DNA of 64,000 nt from Symsagittifera roscoffensis (GCF_963678635.1 NC_087062.1:32773651-32837650); one strand, 5' to 3'; shown: positions 36,133 to 47,982, counted from the stretch's first letter. Numbers and translations: made by a program. The notes: generated by a model from the sequence alone, not told the origin.

Positions 36133-37823
36133 ATCGCACAGTGCACTCATACAGGATTGAAAAATACCGGCGACAACACGAATACATGCAATCAACTTGA
36201 TTAAAAACAAATGCTAAGCAATAAAAAGATCTTTTCATTTTTTCTGACATCCCCCGTAAGGGGGGCGGGAGAGGAACTATGGCTGAGGTTTTTCTTACGC
36301 AAAATTAGGTGCCTCACAGAACGCTCATAGGGTATCGAGTGTAATATCATATATAAAATTTTTTTATTCCTGATTCGGATTTTGTATCAAAACCATAAAA
36401 AATTGTCTCAGCAACGAAAAATTTGTCTAAGCTTTTATCTATCCAAAAGTTCTATTTTACAGCAAAAGTTTTTCAAAAACATCTCATAATCTGCAAAATT
36501 ATCGTTTCTATTCAAAAATCCAGAAAACATTTAAAAACAAAGTAAAGATCAAATTAATCGAAAAACCCAAAAAAACGGTCTGAGAGCCAATTTACTGTAA
36601 ATTCCTCTGTAAACTCAAAACATTTAGAACCGTTTTTCTTGATACGAACTTTTTTGAATGCAAATTACGACTATTACGGCTTGAATATGACAACACTTGA
36701 CCTTCTACGAACTTTTCAAGAAGTGCGTAAAATCTGCTGAAAAAAAAGCAATTTTTACTTCAAGTCACTTCGTGATATCGTCGGAACAAAGCTCATTTGT
36801 CCAGAAAACCATGTTAATGAAATGAACATAATTTATTCTCTCGAATGGCTAATGAAAGAGCATATCAGCTCATTGCCAACAGCCTTGGAAAGATAAAGCA
36901 AGAGGACAAGTAGAAAAATGGACTCCTATACAAAAAAAAAGGTTTTATATAAAAAGTATGTAATTTTTGCAACAAATTTAAAATATTTTTTAATTTCACC
37001 TGTTTTCAGCCTTTCGATATCCGAGAAAAAAATGAGTGCATATTTTGATCTATATCACAAAACCAACAATCGGACTAAGCTCTTGCTCTTGACCTGGTTC
37101 AAATTTGTTATTTTCAGACAATTTGGATTCTTGGACCAATTTGCAAACTCAATAACAAATTTCCGTGAGAATACTCTTCTTTATACTGATTTCAATGGGC
37201 ACATCCTGTGAACAATTTCACACTTCTTGAACTCATTCAAAAAGATTGGTTTCAAGTAAAATCACTGAAATCAGTGGAACACAAAAGCCAAGGAAATCCC
37301 TAGGAAGCCACAATTGGCGTTCAATATTAGACTTTTTTTCATTTCGTTCCTTTTACTGATAGGCTTGCAAAAATTAACACAAACCCTCCTTTTACCTGAA
37401 TCTTGTTATTTTCATATTTGAAGTAGTTTTTTAATAGAAACCTCTGAAAAATATCCGTTTACAGCCCAGAAGTGGAAGCCCCTTTCATTTTCTTAATTCA
37501 TGAGCTAGATCAAATACGATTACAGTAAAAAATAACTTGAAAATTTGCATAACCAAGCTAGCGGGAAGTTTTTTGAAAGTCGCTCCTTGAACTTTAAACA
37601 GTCATAAACGAAATGGAAACCAATAATTGCTTTTTATTTGGCACAAAAACCCATAATTTAGTAATTTTCAACCAAAACACATGACTCAATTGAAATAATC
37701 AATTAAAATAATTCAAAATTGCGTTAAAACACTGAAAAAAAAATTCATATTTAGAAAGATTTTGCAAAAATTCAATATTCTTTCATTTCTGCTTTTCTTT
37801 TGACATGAAAATCTATTTTTGTC
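36133..37823. repeat. 1.69-kb tandem repeat, unit 2
   Basis: Near-identical copy. The G run here is GGGGGGCGGGAG. Confidence 0.9.
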
Positions 37824-38263
37824 ATCGCACAGTGCACTCATACAGGATTGAAAAATACCGGCGACAACACGAATACATGCAATCAACTTCATTAAAAACA
37901 AATGCTAAGCAATAAAAAGTTCTTTTCATTTTTTCTGACATCCCCCGTAAGGGGGGCGGGAGAGGAACTATGGCTGAGGTTTTTCTTACGCAAAATTAGG
38001 TGCCTCACAGAACGCTCATAGGGTATCGAGTGTAATATCATATATAAAATTTTTTTATTCCTGATTCGGACTTTGTATCAAAACCATAAAAAATTGTCTC
38101 AGCAACGAAAAATTTGTCTAAGCTTTTATCTATCCAAAAGTTCTATTTTACAGCATAAGTTTTTCAAAAACATCTCATAATCTGCAAAATTATCATTTCT
38201 ATTCAAAAATCCAGAAAACATTTAAAAACAAAGTAAAGATCAAATTAATCGAAAAACCCAAAA
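37824..38263. repeat. 1.69-kb tandem repeat, partial unit 3
   Basis: Matches the first 440 bp of the unit and stops after AAAAACCCAAAA, a few bases before the Tc1 element. Confidence 0.88.
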
Positions 38264-38271
38264 TTGCGTTA

Positions 38272-39580
38272 TATATGTCAAATGCGTCACATTTTTTTCG
38301 TACCATCTTAATACATGTAATTTCATCAATTCAAAGCAAAAGTGTGCCAAATTTTTTCGTGCCATCTCAGAATTGTATAAAAAAAGTCAGTACGAAACTT
38401 TGTTTCCATTTCTCGTAACATATAAGAAACGACTATGCAATGATGAGAATAGAGTTTTAACATTTTCAGAAAGATGCGAGTTCATGTGGTCTACGGCTTC
38501 AAAAACTCTTTCTTCCAGTTCTTGTTTGTTTTTTGGTTGCGGACCATCATGAACCCTTGAACTTAACATGCTCCACACGTTTTCTATGATGTTGAGGTTC
38601 GGGCTCCTGCTGGACCAAGGTAGAAGCACAATTCCCGTCTCCTCAAAAAAGTCCAAACTTTTTTTTTGAAACATGAATACTGCAATTGTCTTGTTGCAGA
38701 ACGAAACCATCGGGGAGAATGTCTCTCATTTAAGGGATGGCATTGTCTTTCATAAGCTTGATGTAGGTGTCTGCATTTATTCGACCAGATACCATTTTGA
38801 CAAAAATGTGACCGGTCGAAAAAATCATACCCCAGACCATTAGGGAACCACCCCCACATTGACGTTTATTGTGTTAAACTTGATGATTTTCCTCCATCCA
38901 AGAACACCAGTTGTCGGGTCCGTCTAGTTTCATTTTTTTTTCATCCGTAAATACGACTTCATCCCAGTTTTTTGGTTTAGTCAGCCATTCAGTGCAGAGG
39001 CGTTCGATTTTCTTTGTTTTTTGGTCAAAATTATCGTAAACTTTGCATTTTTGGACCCATACCTCATTCTTGATAAAACTCGATGAACCGTTCTTCTGCT
39101 GATTTTGAGGGCTGTCTCCCTCAGGATTTTAGAGGAGGCTGTTACCATTTCTTTGCATTTTTTCAGCAGAGCAATTCATCGTTTTATACACATTTTTTGA
39201 AGCCAACGGCCACATGCTAGGGTCCCCGCTTTGCTTTGACTCTTAAGTAGTCATTCTTGATCATAGACTGCACTGTTGATCTTGGTAAATTCAGTTCTTG
39301 GCTGATTCGGCGATATGAAAAACTATTAGCTTGTTTTTCTTTCGCTAACTCGATAATCTCGCGTGAGTGCATGTCAAAAGCTGAACAAACTGAACAAAAA
39401 TTGAACAAAACTAAACAAACTGATCTCGCGTGAGTGCATGTGAACAGAACCAATTGCGCGCAGTTCGTGACTTTTGCAACAAAAACCTAAGGGTACGAAA
39501 AAATTTGGCCAACTTTTGTCTTTAAACAAGTGTTTACCATGTATTAAAATGGTACGAAAAATTATGACGCGGAGTGTATA
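38272..39580 (-). mobile_element. Tc1-like transposon (about 1.3 kb) with IR/DR ends, inactive
   Basis: Terminal inverted repeats of about 100 bp. The left reads ATGCGTCACATTTTTTTCGT, ACCATCTTAATACATGTAA, then GTGCCAAATTTTTTCGTGCC. The right, read inward, gives CGCGTCATAATTTTTCGTAC, CATTTTAATACATGGTAA, then GGCCAAATTTTTTCGTACCC. Each end therefore carries two TTTTTCGT-CC direct repeats, an IR/DR layout. TATATA at both edges is consistent with TA insertion. Confidence 0.87.
38387..39372 (-). pseudogene. Tc1/mariner transposase, DD34E type, frameshifted
   Basis: Starts at the ATG at 39372 with M-H-S-R-E-I-I-E-L and an N-terminal helix-turn-helix (Y-R-R-I-S-Q-E-L-N-L-P-R-S-T-V). The frame breaks at 39217. 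Downstream pieces in other frames show the first catalytic Asp in V-F-T-D-E-K (about 38950), the second in L-Q-Q-D-N (about 38700) and the Glu in N-L-N-I-I-E-N-V-W. There are 34 residues between the second Asp and the Glu. At least two frameshifts and stops disrupt it, so no transposase is made from this copy. Confidence 0.87.
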
Positions 39581-40017
39581 TATATATTCCTCACTTTCTT
39601 CAAAGTCGGAACAGAAACTACCAACCAAGTACAGTACAAAAATTTTGCGATTTAGACGGAAGAGTGAAAGCATGTCAAAGAGTCACGGTAAGTTTAGTAA
39701 CAGCAATGTTCTACTGAAAGCGGTCTTAGTCTTACTTCATTCGTGAATTTTTTTTCAACTACTGATAATCTTTTTCCCTTCAAAAACAAAATTAGACAAC
39801 GAAATTATTTTTCTTCAAGACCGGAGAATTTTCCGACCCAGAGGCAGATTTTGTCATATTTCATTTTGGAGAAGTCTACGCTAAATTTTTGGATCTTTGG
39901 ATTATCCAGCGCATATTTAATATCTTGAAGCGTATAAGAAATGCATAAAACAAATTCAACTGAAAGTTCAAGCAGTTTCCAAGTTTTTTCTGTATCAAAA
40001 AATGAAAATATTATATT
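39581..40017. other. No gene recognised
   Basis: AT-rich intron sequence between the Tc1 remnant and repeat H copy 2. The ORFs at 39474-39746 and 39743-39928 show no domain. Confidence 0.4.
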
Positions 40018-40400
40018 ACACAGAAGCAAAGCTGAGCTTCGCATCACTTGAGAAGCCACGCAATCATAGTATTGCAAGCAAGCAAAGAGAGAAGGAAAAA
40101 ATTTATTTGGGAATAAAAGAAAGTCTTTTTCAGAAAAACAATCGGTAACACATATACCAGAACTAAATACGCTTTTACTTTTCATCGAGCAGCCACCAAG
40201 CCGACAGTAAGTGGGTAGACGACCGTTAAGCCGAAAACAGACATTTCTTATCGTCATAAAAAAGTTTGAGTTTTAAAGTTTTGAACTTTCGCACTACAAC
40301 CAACTTGAATTAATTTAAAATAACCAATTTTTGCCCATCAAATTACACCAAACAAGTTGATTAAGCCAATACAACATAAACTGAAACTTTCAAGTGAAAA
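40018..40400 (-). repeat. Hairpin-ended dispersed repeat H, copy 2
   Basis: Plus-strand start CACAGAAGCAAAGCTGAGCT followed by TCGCATCACTTG, and body phrases CATCGAGCAGCCACCAAGCC, GTTAAGCCGAAAACAG and GATTAAGCCAATACAACATA typical of the family. Confidence 0.5.
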
Positions 40401-40483
40401 AACAACAAAAAAGGAAAATACCCAGAGTGAATTTTTAAATTACATTTCAATTTGATTCATATATACTGAAAAAAAACAATGAC

Positions 40484-40556
40484 CGGCCGAGACTCGACCA
40501 ACTCAGACCATAGGATGCCAAGGCAACTGCATTACCTCAAGACTAAAAGGGAAGAA
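40484..40556 (-). ncRNA. Degenerate tRNA-like sequence
   Basis: The minus strand has a B-box-like GGTCGAGTCTCGG and a weaker A-box-like GGTAATGCAGTTGCC with tRNA-like spacing. Stems are poor. Probably a decayed SINE head rather than a working tRNA gene. Confidence 0.3.
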
Positions 40557-40651
40557 TACTGAATGATAGCAAGGTTCATTAATAAAGCAAGCTCAATTCC
40601 GATTACAAGATACGTTAAAAACATCAATAGTTCGGCTCGGAACAAATTTGG

Positions 40652-40868
40652 CTCTTTTTCCTTCCTCCCCCCCCCCTCCACACCTGCTAATTCTAATATT
40701 TGAAATTACTAATCACTTTGTCCGATTGTCATGAAAATTGACATGCAGACTCATTCGGCCATGACAAACATATTTGGTCTTCATAAATAACCTCGTAAAA
40801 CCACTCGTTAGACCATAAAACTCATGTTTGAGTGAGGTGGGGGGGGGGGGGGGGGAAGGAAAAAGAGT
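40652..40868. mobile_element. MITE-like inverted repeat with poly-C/poly-G arms
   Basis: The left arm CTCTTTTTCCTTCC then poly-C then TCCACAC (40652-40683) is the inverse of 40833-40868, which ends GGAAGGAAAAAGAG and contains 17 G (40839-40855). About 150 bp of unique sequence lies between. Confidence 0.6.
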
Positions 40869-41059
40869 TACAATTTTTTCTGATTTTATTCTAATTCGAA
40901 TCAGAATTTCCGCTGAAACTGATTCAAAACGATGATGATACATTTTCGATTTCATAGTAAGATTCTTGGAACTAAACTAAAAACTAGGGGGCGGAATGCA
41001 GTCGGATTAGGTTAGTTTAGATCTTGCGATGATAACTCATTAAAACAACAATCACTCAC

Positions 41060-41238
41060 CCTCTCGGCAGCGTACTCCGTCATAATTCCGAACGAGGAGG
41101 TGCGGGAGTGACAAGAGGAGAGATAGGACCAGGATGCCCCCCAGATACTTCACACACTTGTCCATCGAGAAGAGCAATCGGCCCCTCTCCGGATTGAGGG
41201 AGGCGAAGTATCGCTCCACGCTGAACAGAACCACAAAC
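41060..41238 (-). CDS. GPCR exon 3 (end of TM3, ERY motif, TM4)
   Basis: Completes Trp121 and codes to residue 180 plus one base. It carries the TM3 end with E129-R130-Y131, the D/E-R-Y G-protein coupling motif in its E form. Intracellular loop 2 (L-N-P-E-R-G-R) and TM4 with P166 follow, then C178 in a short extracellular loop 2. TM4 lacks the near-universal Trp 4.50. The acceptor GTCTGGTTTTAG precedes 41238 and the donor G-GTGAGTG follows (phase 1). A perfect 19-bp inverted repeat lies only about 41 nt upstream of this acceptor in intron 2. Confidence 0.92.
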
Positions 41239-41278
41239 CTAAAACCAGACTTCACTTCACTATTGAACGAGACCTTTT

Positions 41279-41324
41279 ATTAATCCTCCAATCCTCCAAA
41301 AATATGGAGGATTGGAGGATTAAT
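41279..41324. repeat. Perfect 19-bp hairpin near GPCR exon 3 acceptor
   Basis: ATTAATCCTCCAATCCTCC (41279-41297), 8-nt loop, GGAGGATTGGAGGATTAAT (41306-41324). Further AATCCTCC copies at 41325-41350 extend the array and allow alternative pairings (GAGGATTAATCCTC). Confidence 0.9.
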
Positions 41325-41350
41325 AGAGGATTAATCCTCTAATCCTCCAA

Positions 41351-41905
41351 AAATATGTTAGCATCATTAATACATTAATTTAATTTCAAGAAAAATTGAT
41401 ACAAATATATCCTGGTGCCAATTCATTTGAACTAAATTCACCTGAAAAGAAACAAAGAAGAAACGGTTAATTAAAGATAGGCTTTTAAAACAATTGGTGA
41501 CTGAAAGATTATGCATTGGTTTCAATTTAAAATACACTTCCTTCAATTATGCGATAAAAAACAGCTATTCAGTCAGAAATTAAAAACCGGTCGTTCAAGG
41601 GTCAATAATAATTTAAAGTTTTTTCTGAACTATTCAAGATTTTAATGTTCCAGCAAAAAATGGCATATTTTGGTAGAAAGCTTAAAATCATAACAGAGCA
41701 ATTAGCGGTTTACCCATGAAAAAAATATTTCGCGTATATATACCTCATTTCCAAAAAAAATTTAAAAAAATGCTGCTCAACAACCAATAAGGGTTCAAGC
41801 TTGCTTAACATATTAATTTATAATTAGGTTGGAAAATATTGAAAGCATGTCATAAAGCGATCGGCATGTATTTTCCATAATTTCAGAGACAATTATATAC
41901 TAAAA
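41351..41905. other. No gene recognised
   Basis: AT-rich intron sequence with no repeat family I can assign. Confidence 0.4.
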
Positions 41906-41947
41906 ATACAAAAGCAAAGCTACACTTCGCAAACACAAGGGACAAAA

Positions 41948-42440
41948 CTCCATAACATAGCCAACCAAAGATTGAAAAAGAGTAATGAACGCAAGTAAAC
42001 ATTATAAAAAAAACAGACTTCTCAAAAATTCGAAAAAATCTCAAAAATAATGATGCTTTTAAGATCTTTGAATGAATAGAACAATTTAAGACAAGCGCTT
42101 TTTTGACAACATGATCCCAACTTGAGAACACTGGATCAATACGTAAGATTTTTATTCCGCTGGGAAATCTTTTAAAAAAATTCGACTTTCGAAACTAGAA
42201 ATCGTTCACGTTTTTTCTAGCCATTTCCACGTTCGTATTTGGAGAGTGTTATTTACGTCATTTTCAGCAAAATATTTTCAATTAAACTCAAGAAGTGCAT
42301 ATATACCTAAGTGCATTCATAAAGGCATCAATATGTATGAATCTGTATTTATTCGAGCATTTTAGGACTTACTCCTAAAAAATCACCAAGACCTATATAA
42401 GAAACTTCACTGCCTTCATTACGTTTAAAAAAGCATATAG
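41948..42440. repeat. Dispersed repeat Q, copy 3, preceded by an H-type hairpin
   Basis: Q blocks from GATTGAAAAAGAGTAATGAA to ACCTATATAAGAAACTTCAC. Just to its left at 41908-41935, GCAAAGCTACACTTCGC matches the H-family terminal hairpin. Confidence 0.65.
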
Positions 42441-42479
42441 CTTTCACAAGACTGATCCAGAAAGCATTTAACTTTACCA

Positions 42480-42838
42480 AGTGGTAGATTTTGCTCCTAT
42501 TAACAAATCAATTATGGCATATAATCTTTCTTGAACCAATTTGGAACGATTACTAAGACGGATTAAATCTCGCTTACGCGTTTATAGCGCAAAATATATC
42601 GCGCGTTAATTGTGTCAAACTGCCCAAAATGGCAACCTTCAAACCCCCATAACTTTACGAAAAATCATCACAGGTAAAATATCTTTTCAAATTTAACCTT
42701 AGGACAACAATAGCTTTCGAATGATGTAAAAAAATTCCGTCAAAAATGGCTTGTTAAAATGTCGAAGTTTGTCTGAAGAAAAAAAAACCCACCCGAGCAC
42801 AAATATTCCGTTACTTTCGTTACCAAAGTCGGAACAAA
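42480..42838. repeat. Dispersed repeat P, copy 3
   Basis: Collinear with copies 1 and 2 from AACAAATCAATTATGG to CGTTACTTTCGTTACC. The CpG core reads GCGCAAAATATATCGCGCG. Confidence 0.75.
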
Positions 42839-42887
42839 AAAGAAAGAAAGAGAAAGACAAAAAACGTCCTCCAGTTGAAAAAAAAAC

Positions 42888-42960
42888 CTCAATGGGAATA
42901 GAACCTTGGTCAATAAGCATACAAGCCGACTGCCATCCCATTTGCGCTACTGACAGTGAA
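42888..42960 (-). ncRNA. tRNA-like sequence (probable SINE head or pseudogene)
   Basis: The minus strand shows A box TAGCGCAAATGGGATGG and B box AAGGTTCTATTCCC at tRNA spacing. The anticodon and acceptor stems do not pair well, so a working tRNA is unlikely. Confidence 0.4.
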
Positions 42961-44473
42961 GAATCGAAAGACTAGCCACTGATAAAGCTGAGAACACATG
43001 ATTTTAAACTGTAAACATAAGCAAAACTGTAGACCAAAAATATCTTAGGCGAGTTGGACGGGATAAAAAGTGTACTCTTAAAAAAAACGATGACAAGCTG
43101 GCTTGTAGAAACAATGGCTGAGTAAAATATGTGTTTCAATAAACAATTTCGTTCAGTAAAAAACGTTGAAAATCTCAACTCTAGTCTTAGATGCTTTCAA
43201 GGTACTCTCAGGGTTTGCAAATCTGATCTCCAAAAAAATTGCCTAAATTTTGTTTGTTAACGAAAAAATTTCAATCCATTCTTTCGATAAAACTGATTGA
43301 CGTTGGTTATTTACCTATGTGGTAATAAGGAAATGAGAAAGCTAAGTTATCCATTACAAAGTTCAGACAAACCCTTACTTAATTGTTTCATTACGTTAAC
43401 CAAGTTATCCATTAAATAGTTCAGACAAAATCAGGGGGATTTACATAACTTTTGTTTGGTATTTAATTTTCATTTTATTGCAATACAATTTTTTGAAAGC
43501 AACTTGTGGGTGTTTCTGTAACCATTTGTCTATATTCTCCAATCGAGAATTAAATAGAAAAAAAAATGAAATTATTAAATTGCTGTAAAACGAATATTTC
43601 CGGATAATTCTAGGTTTATTAAGTTCTATGATTGGGAGAAATAAATTCTCTATTTTCTTTAATTGAAACGCATTTTCAATACAACATTCAGGGCAATGAT
43701 TTTGATGAAACTTTCACTAGCATTTTGTACAAGTATGTTTACAGTAGCATTTTTATAAGTCTTTTCCACTCAAAAAAGCCTCGTTTCTTTGTTAATTTGA
43801 GGCATGGATACCAACAAAATATACTTAAAAGTACAAAATGCACTTAAATGACCTAATTAAGTTCGTCAGTAAACACTTCTAGGCTTTGTCAGCCTTCCCC
43901 GCCATTTTTAAATACTTCAAATTGCCGTAAATCTTGCAGCCATTGTATTTCGGCCAAGTATTACCCTGTTATAAATATTCCATCAAATATTGCTGGCGTC
44001 ATCATGAGAAGCTGTTAAAATGTTGATAGCATTCAAAAGAGCCTCGAAAACCCACTACCTACTGCAAAAAACATCATGAGATTATTCACGTCGGCTAGAC
44101 CAGAATTTTTGTCGTCGAGACAATAGTTCAAAATGAATATTACGGATTTAACTAAGCTCAAAAAGACATTCGGATGCTAAAGAAACCCAATTTTACAAAA
44201 GAGATCACTCAAAAAAAATCTCTTGAACTTTTGTTTCATTAAATAATGATTTGCTAATCGTAAATTAGTACAAAACTTGTACAGCTGATTGCTTACAATA
44301 TTACACGTATCATAACCTTTTCTTTTCATTGAACAGATATATCATAAGCAAAACGAAAAAAAAATACCGAAATCCTGAAAAACCTGCTATTTTTTGGTGA
44401 AGAGTGGGGGCTAATTTAACTCAAGCGAATCTCTGCTTACAATTTTTCGATTACTTAGCCGAGTGTATAATAA
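42961..44473. other. No gene recognised
   Basis: AT-rich intron sequence. GTTATCCATTA-AAAGTTCAGACAAA occurs twice at 43347-43430. Short ORFs are without domains. Confidence 0.4.
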
Positions 44474-44699
44474 ATACATTTTTTTGGCCAAGCAAACGCG
44501 TGTATTTACACGAGTATACACAAGTAAAGCGTAGAGTCATATTACGAGACCCACATTTTTTTCAACCCAAGTCGCAAATAAAAATGCTCACTTATTTAGT
44601 GGCTTTTAAATCAGCAGCTATAACATTAAATCTCGTATATTTCTGCTGCATAGCATTATATCTTTGCATCTGGTTTATGATTCGTAGTTTTTTTTACAA

Positions 44700-44785
44700 A
44701 TTGTTAAGATCCATGGCGCAGATGATAGGACATGTGACTCTTAATCTCCAAGTGGTGGGTTCGATTCCGGCATATAACAGATTTT
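44700..44785 (+). ncRNA. tRNA-Lys(CTT)-like sequence, degenerate
   Basis: A box TGGCGCAGATGATAGG, anticodon loop CTCTTAA and perfect B box GGTTCGATTCC. The outer acceptor pairs TGTTA/TAACA can form, but the D, anticodon and T stems have mismatches. Looks like a decayed tRNA gene or SINE head; the Pol III boxes are intact. Confidence 0.5.
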
Positions 44786-45023
44786 ATTTTAGTTATATCT
44801 TTTCTCTTTTAAGGCCTTTTAAGAGCTACTTTTTGCTCTTTTTTTGCTTGTGCTTTGTGCTTGTGATGAGTTAGAGCCATTTCCTGAACCTAGCTCGCAC
44901 AAATAAGTGCTGAAGTTTTGTCCTCAATTTCAAAAAATATGCACTGCTCTAATGATTTTTAATTTAAGAGCATATGATTTATCCGCTTTATCAGTGCGAG
45001 TTGTTTAGACGACAGAAAAGTGA

Positions 45024-45092
45024 CATGGCGCAGTTTAGAAGATACTTGATTCGGACTTTGAAGGTCGGCGTTTTCGAAACCCCTGGAAGCAA
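45024..45092 (+). ncRNA. Second degenerate tRNA-like sequence
   Basis: A box TGGCGCAGTTTAGAAG, a TTCGGAC loop and B-box-like GTTTTCGAAACCC. It starts with the same ATGGCGCAG as the Lys-like one 320 bp upstream, so the two may be related. Confidence 0.35.
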
Positions 45093-47658
45093 AAACTTTT
45101 TATTTTCCTTGCAATCTTTTTTGTACTTTATCGCAATTATGAAGCTCCTTTTTGCCATTTTTTGCGTTATCAAACGTACAGGTGCCAAGTAAAGTAAATC
45201 CTCATGAGAAAGAGCTCACAGACAGGTGAAAAAGTCAATGATTGCAAGGAAAAAGAAAAAAATATATAGCCTTAAAAATATTTGAGTTTAAAGAAAAACT
45301 ATCGGCCCTCTACAGCTAAAGTTTCTCATGAAATCGGACAGCATTTATCTTAAGCCGGAAAATTCTGGAAACTCAATTATTTGTAGCATCAGCAAATTTA
45401 TATGGCTGAAGAAATGGCTGAATGAATTGAAAGCAGGATGCATCGATGGATGGATGGGTTGATAGCGTATGAATGGATCGGTGGAGGGAGGAAATTTCAA
45501 AATAACACACAGAGGCGAAAAAATTCAAAAATACGGACGTTTTTCATTTGTTTATAGGTTCGAGTCCTCATCCCCTCAAAACACCCTCAGGCCAAGTGTG
45601 CCGGAGACGCAGAACCATATGAAGTCAAAAAGAATTGAACCTAAATATTCCATTTCTATTTTTTTAAGATTCTGTGGACAATATTTATTCCGGGAAAAAA
45701 GTCTAGTACCCGATTGCAATTCCCTTAAAAAGGGTGGAAAATCTTAATATATTCGTAAATTTTTTCTTGATTCCAGCAAAAAATTAACTCAATCCCATCA
45801 AATAAACAGGGAATTGTATTGGACTATTGGACAGCGGAGAGAGCAAACCAGGCAACTATGTTGGAAATGTTCAGATAAAAAATCAGGCAACTATGCCGAA
45901 AATGTTCAGAAAAAAATAACAAAAAGCAGAAAGGATTTAAGAGTGCAAGCCCCGAGGGCACACCAAAAAGGTACACAGTTCACCGAACACGAGTCTGAGT
46001 TGGATGTCCTTTTGCAATAATGATTTGCTTTCGCACAAGCAGTAAAATAGGCGGATCGGGATCTATGACATCAAGCCGCATTTACCTTACCAAAATCAGC
46101 TCAAAAAATCAAAAGGTGTAAAAACCACCTGACCTAATTAACAAGTCCCGACGAACCAATTAGTTTATGTATTGCATCACTCGCACTGTCAACGGAGTCA
46201 TTTCACGGAGTAATTTTTCATCTCCAACACTGGGGAGGGAAAAAGAGATTCGATGTATTGCTTCCTCTCAAAAAATCTTGCTTGCTCGTGAAAAATTCAA
46301 AGATTACATCTGAACTTTGAATAATTCATAGCAGGAAAATCCGTTTCCGAACTATTTGACTTGAAATGAATTCGGATTTGACGTTGGATTCCAATAAGTT
46401 ACAGTTCGATCACATTCATAAATAATACATAACCCAGATAAAGGTTTAACTTAATTTTCTTTTGATGCCGTGATTTGTCAACTGGTGATAGGTTAAGTTA
46501 CTTCAGAATTCTGCACACTTAAAACTAAATTAGCCTAATGCATTTTAGCATTCAGATTCACTAGTCGAATTTCCCTTATAACGCAACAGCAGCCAAAAGA
46601 ATCCCTTTAAACCCAGATTTGATAATTATCTTAGATTGCGATTGGCATTTTGTCTTTAATGTATGCATGTAAATTAACCCCTCCTGTGCGCTTCCAGTTC
46701 AATTTTGTCAAAAACATGTCCATAATGCATACAGACTTTGGCTCGAGTCTAAGATCTGGAAGAAGCCGTTTTCCAGTTAGCTGGTTAATAATTTAAGCAA
46801 AACAGACTTTTATATCTGAAGTTCAATATTTACGAAAACGTATGCGAGAAAGGGTACCAATCAAGGGTGTAAGCCCAACATATTCCGGTTCAAAAACCAT
46901 TCAAACTTTCTCCAAACTCAATCGCCACAGGTGTTCTTGCTTGGTAAGTTGGTGGAACGTGTGTGAAAACATTTTGAATTCTTTCTTGGCCGGTTTACAC
47001 TTGTCAAATTGATTTATAGGAGCCAATTGAATAAATCAAAACAGAAGGTTCAACAGGAGTTGCAGGACACAACTGCGATCTTTGTGGAGCCATTGCAAAT
47101 TGAGTCAAAGAGCGAACACTCTAGAACAAAGCTGTTTTCTTACAGCTTTTAGGAAACAGATCGTTAGCCAATTAGGACTTAAATTTTAATTATCTGATTC
47201 GCTTATTATATGGGCCACCTTCAACTCAAACATTTTTTCCATTTTTTGATTAAACAGTTGTGGGGAAAAATCAATTAAAGATTATGCACTTGATATCTTC
47301 GGGAATTTAAACGAACTAAAGTCTAAAATAAACTGATATTCAATAAAATCATTTGTGTATGGATGCTTTTAGGAAGTAGCCAAGAGAGCGCCAAGGCACG
47401 CTCTGCGTCGATAAACAGCCAGTTAAATTTCAATACATTTTTTTGGCCAAGCAAACGCGTGTATTTACACGAGTATACACAAGTAAAGCGTAGAGTCATA
47501 TTACGAGACCCACATTTTTTTCAACCCAAGTCGCAAATAAAAATGCTCACTTATTTAGTGGCTTTTAAATCAGCAGCTATAACATTAAATCTCGTATATT
47601 TCTGCTGCATAGCATTATATCTTTGCATCTGGTTTATGATTCGTAGTTTTTTTTACAA

Positions 47659-47744
47659 ATTGTTAAGATCCATGGCGCAGATGATAGGACATGTGACTCT
47701 TAATCTCCAAGTGGTGGGTTCGATTCCGGCATATAACAGATTTT
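47659..47744 (+). ncRNA. tRNA-Lys(CTT)-like sequence, duplicate
   Basis: Copy of 44700-44785 in unit 2, apparently unchanged. Confidence 0.5.
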
Positions 47745-47982
47745 ATTTTAGTTATATCTTTTCTCTTTTAAGGCCTTTTAAGAGCTACTTTTTGCTCTTT
47801 TTTTGCTTGTGCTTTGTGCTTGTGATGAGTTAGAGCCATTTCCTGAACCTAGCTCGCACAAATAAGTGCTGAAGTTTTGTCCTCAATTTCAAAAAATATG
47901 CACTGCTCTAATGATTTTTAATTTAAGAGCATATGATTTATCCGCTTTATCAGTGCGAGTTGTTTAGACGACAGAAAAGTGA

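Larger units (their letters stand above)
33501..41059 (-). other. GPCR intron 3 (about 7.6 kb)
   Basis: Donor GGTGAGTG and acceptor CTTTGTTTAG. It contains repeat Q copy 2, an inverted repeat, a 1.69-kb unit in 2.26 tandem copies, a Tc1 remnant, an H-family copy and a poly-C/poly-G inverted repeat. Confidence 0.85.
44474..47432. repeat. 2.96-kb tandem duplication, unit 1
   Basis: Near-identical to the following unit, offset 2959. The left break ...ataAATacat, right break ...ttcAATttcc and junction ...ttcAATacat show a 3-bp AAT microhomology. Compared with unit 2 it has an extra 16 nt near 46097 and an extra CTATTGGA near 45823, and lacks one copy of a GATGGATGG-rich segment of about 22 bp. 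Confidence 0.92.

Noticed and set aside
44404-44874. 156-residue ORF, repeated at 47363-47833
   Set aside because: It reads through a tRNA-like sequence, has no recognisable domain, and its N-terminal part differs between copies because the duplication junction cuts it.
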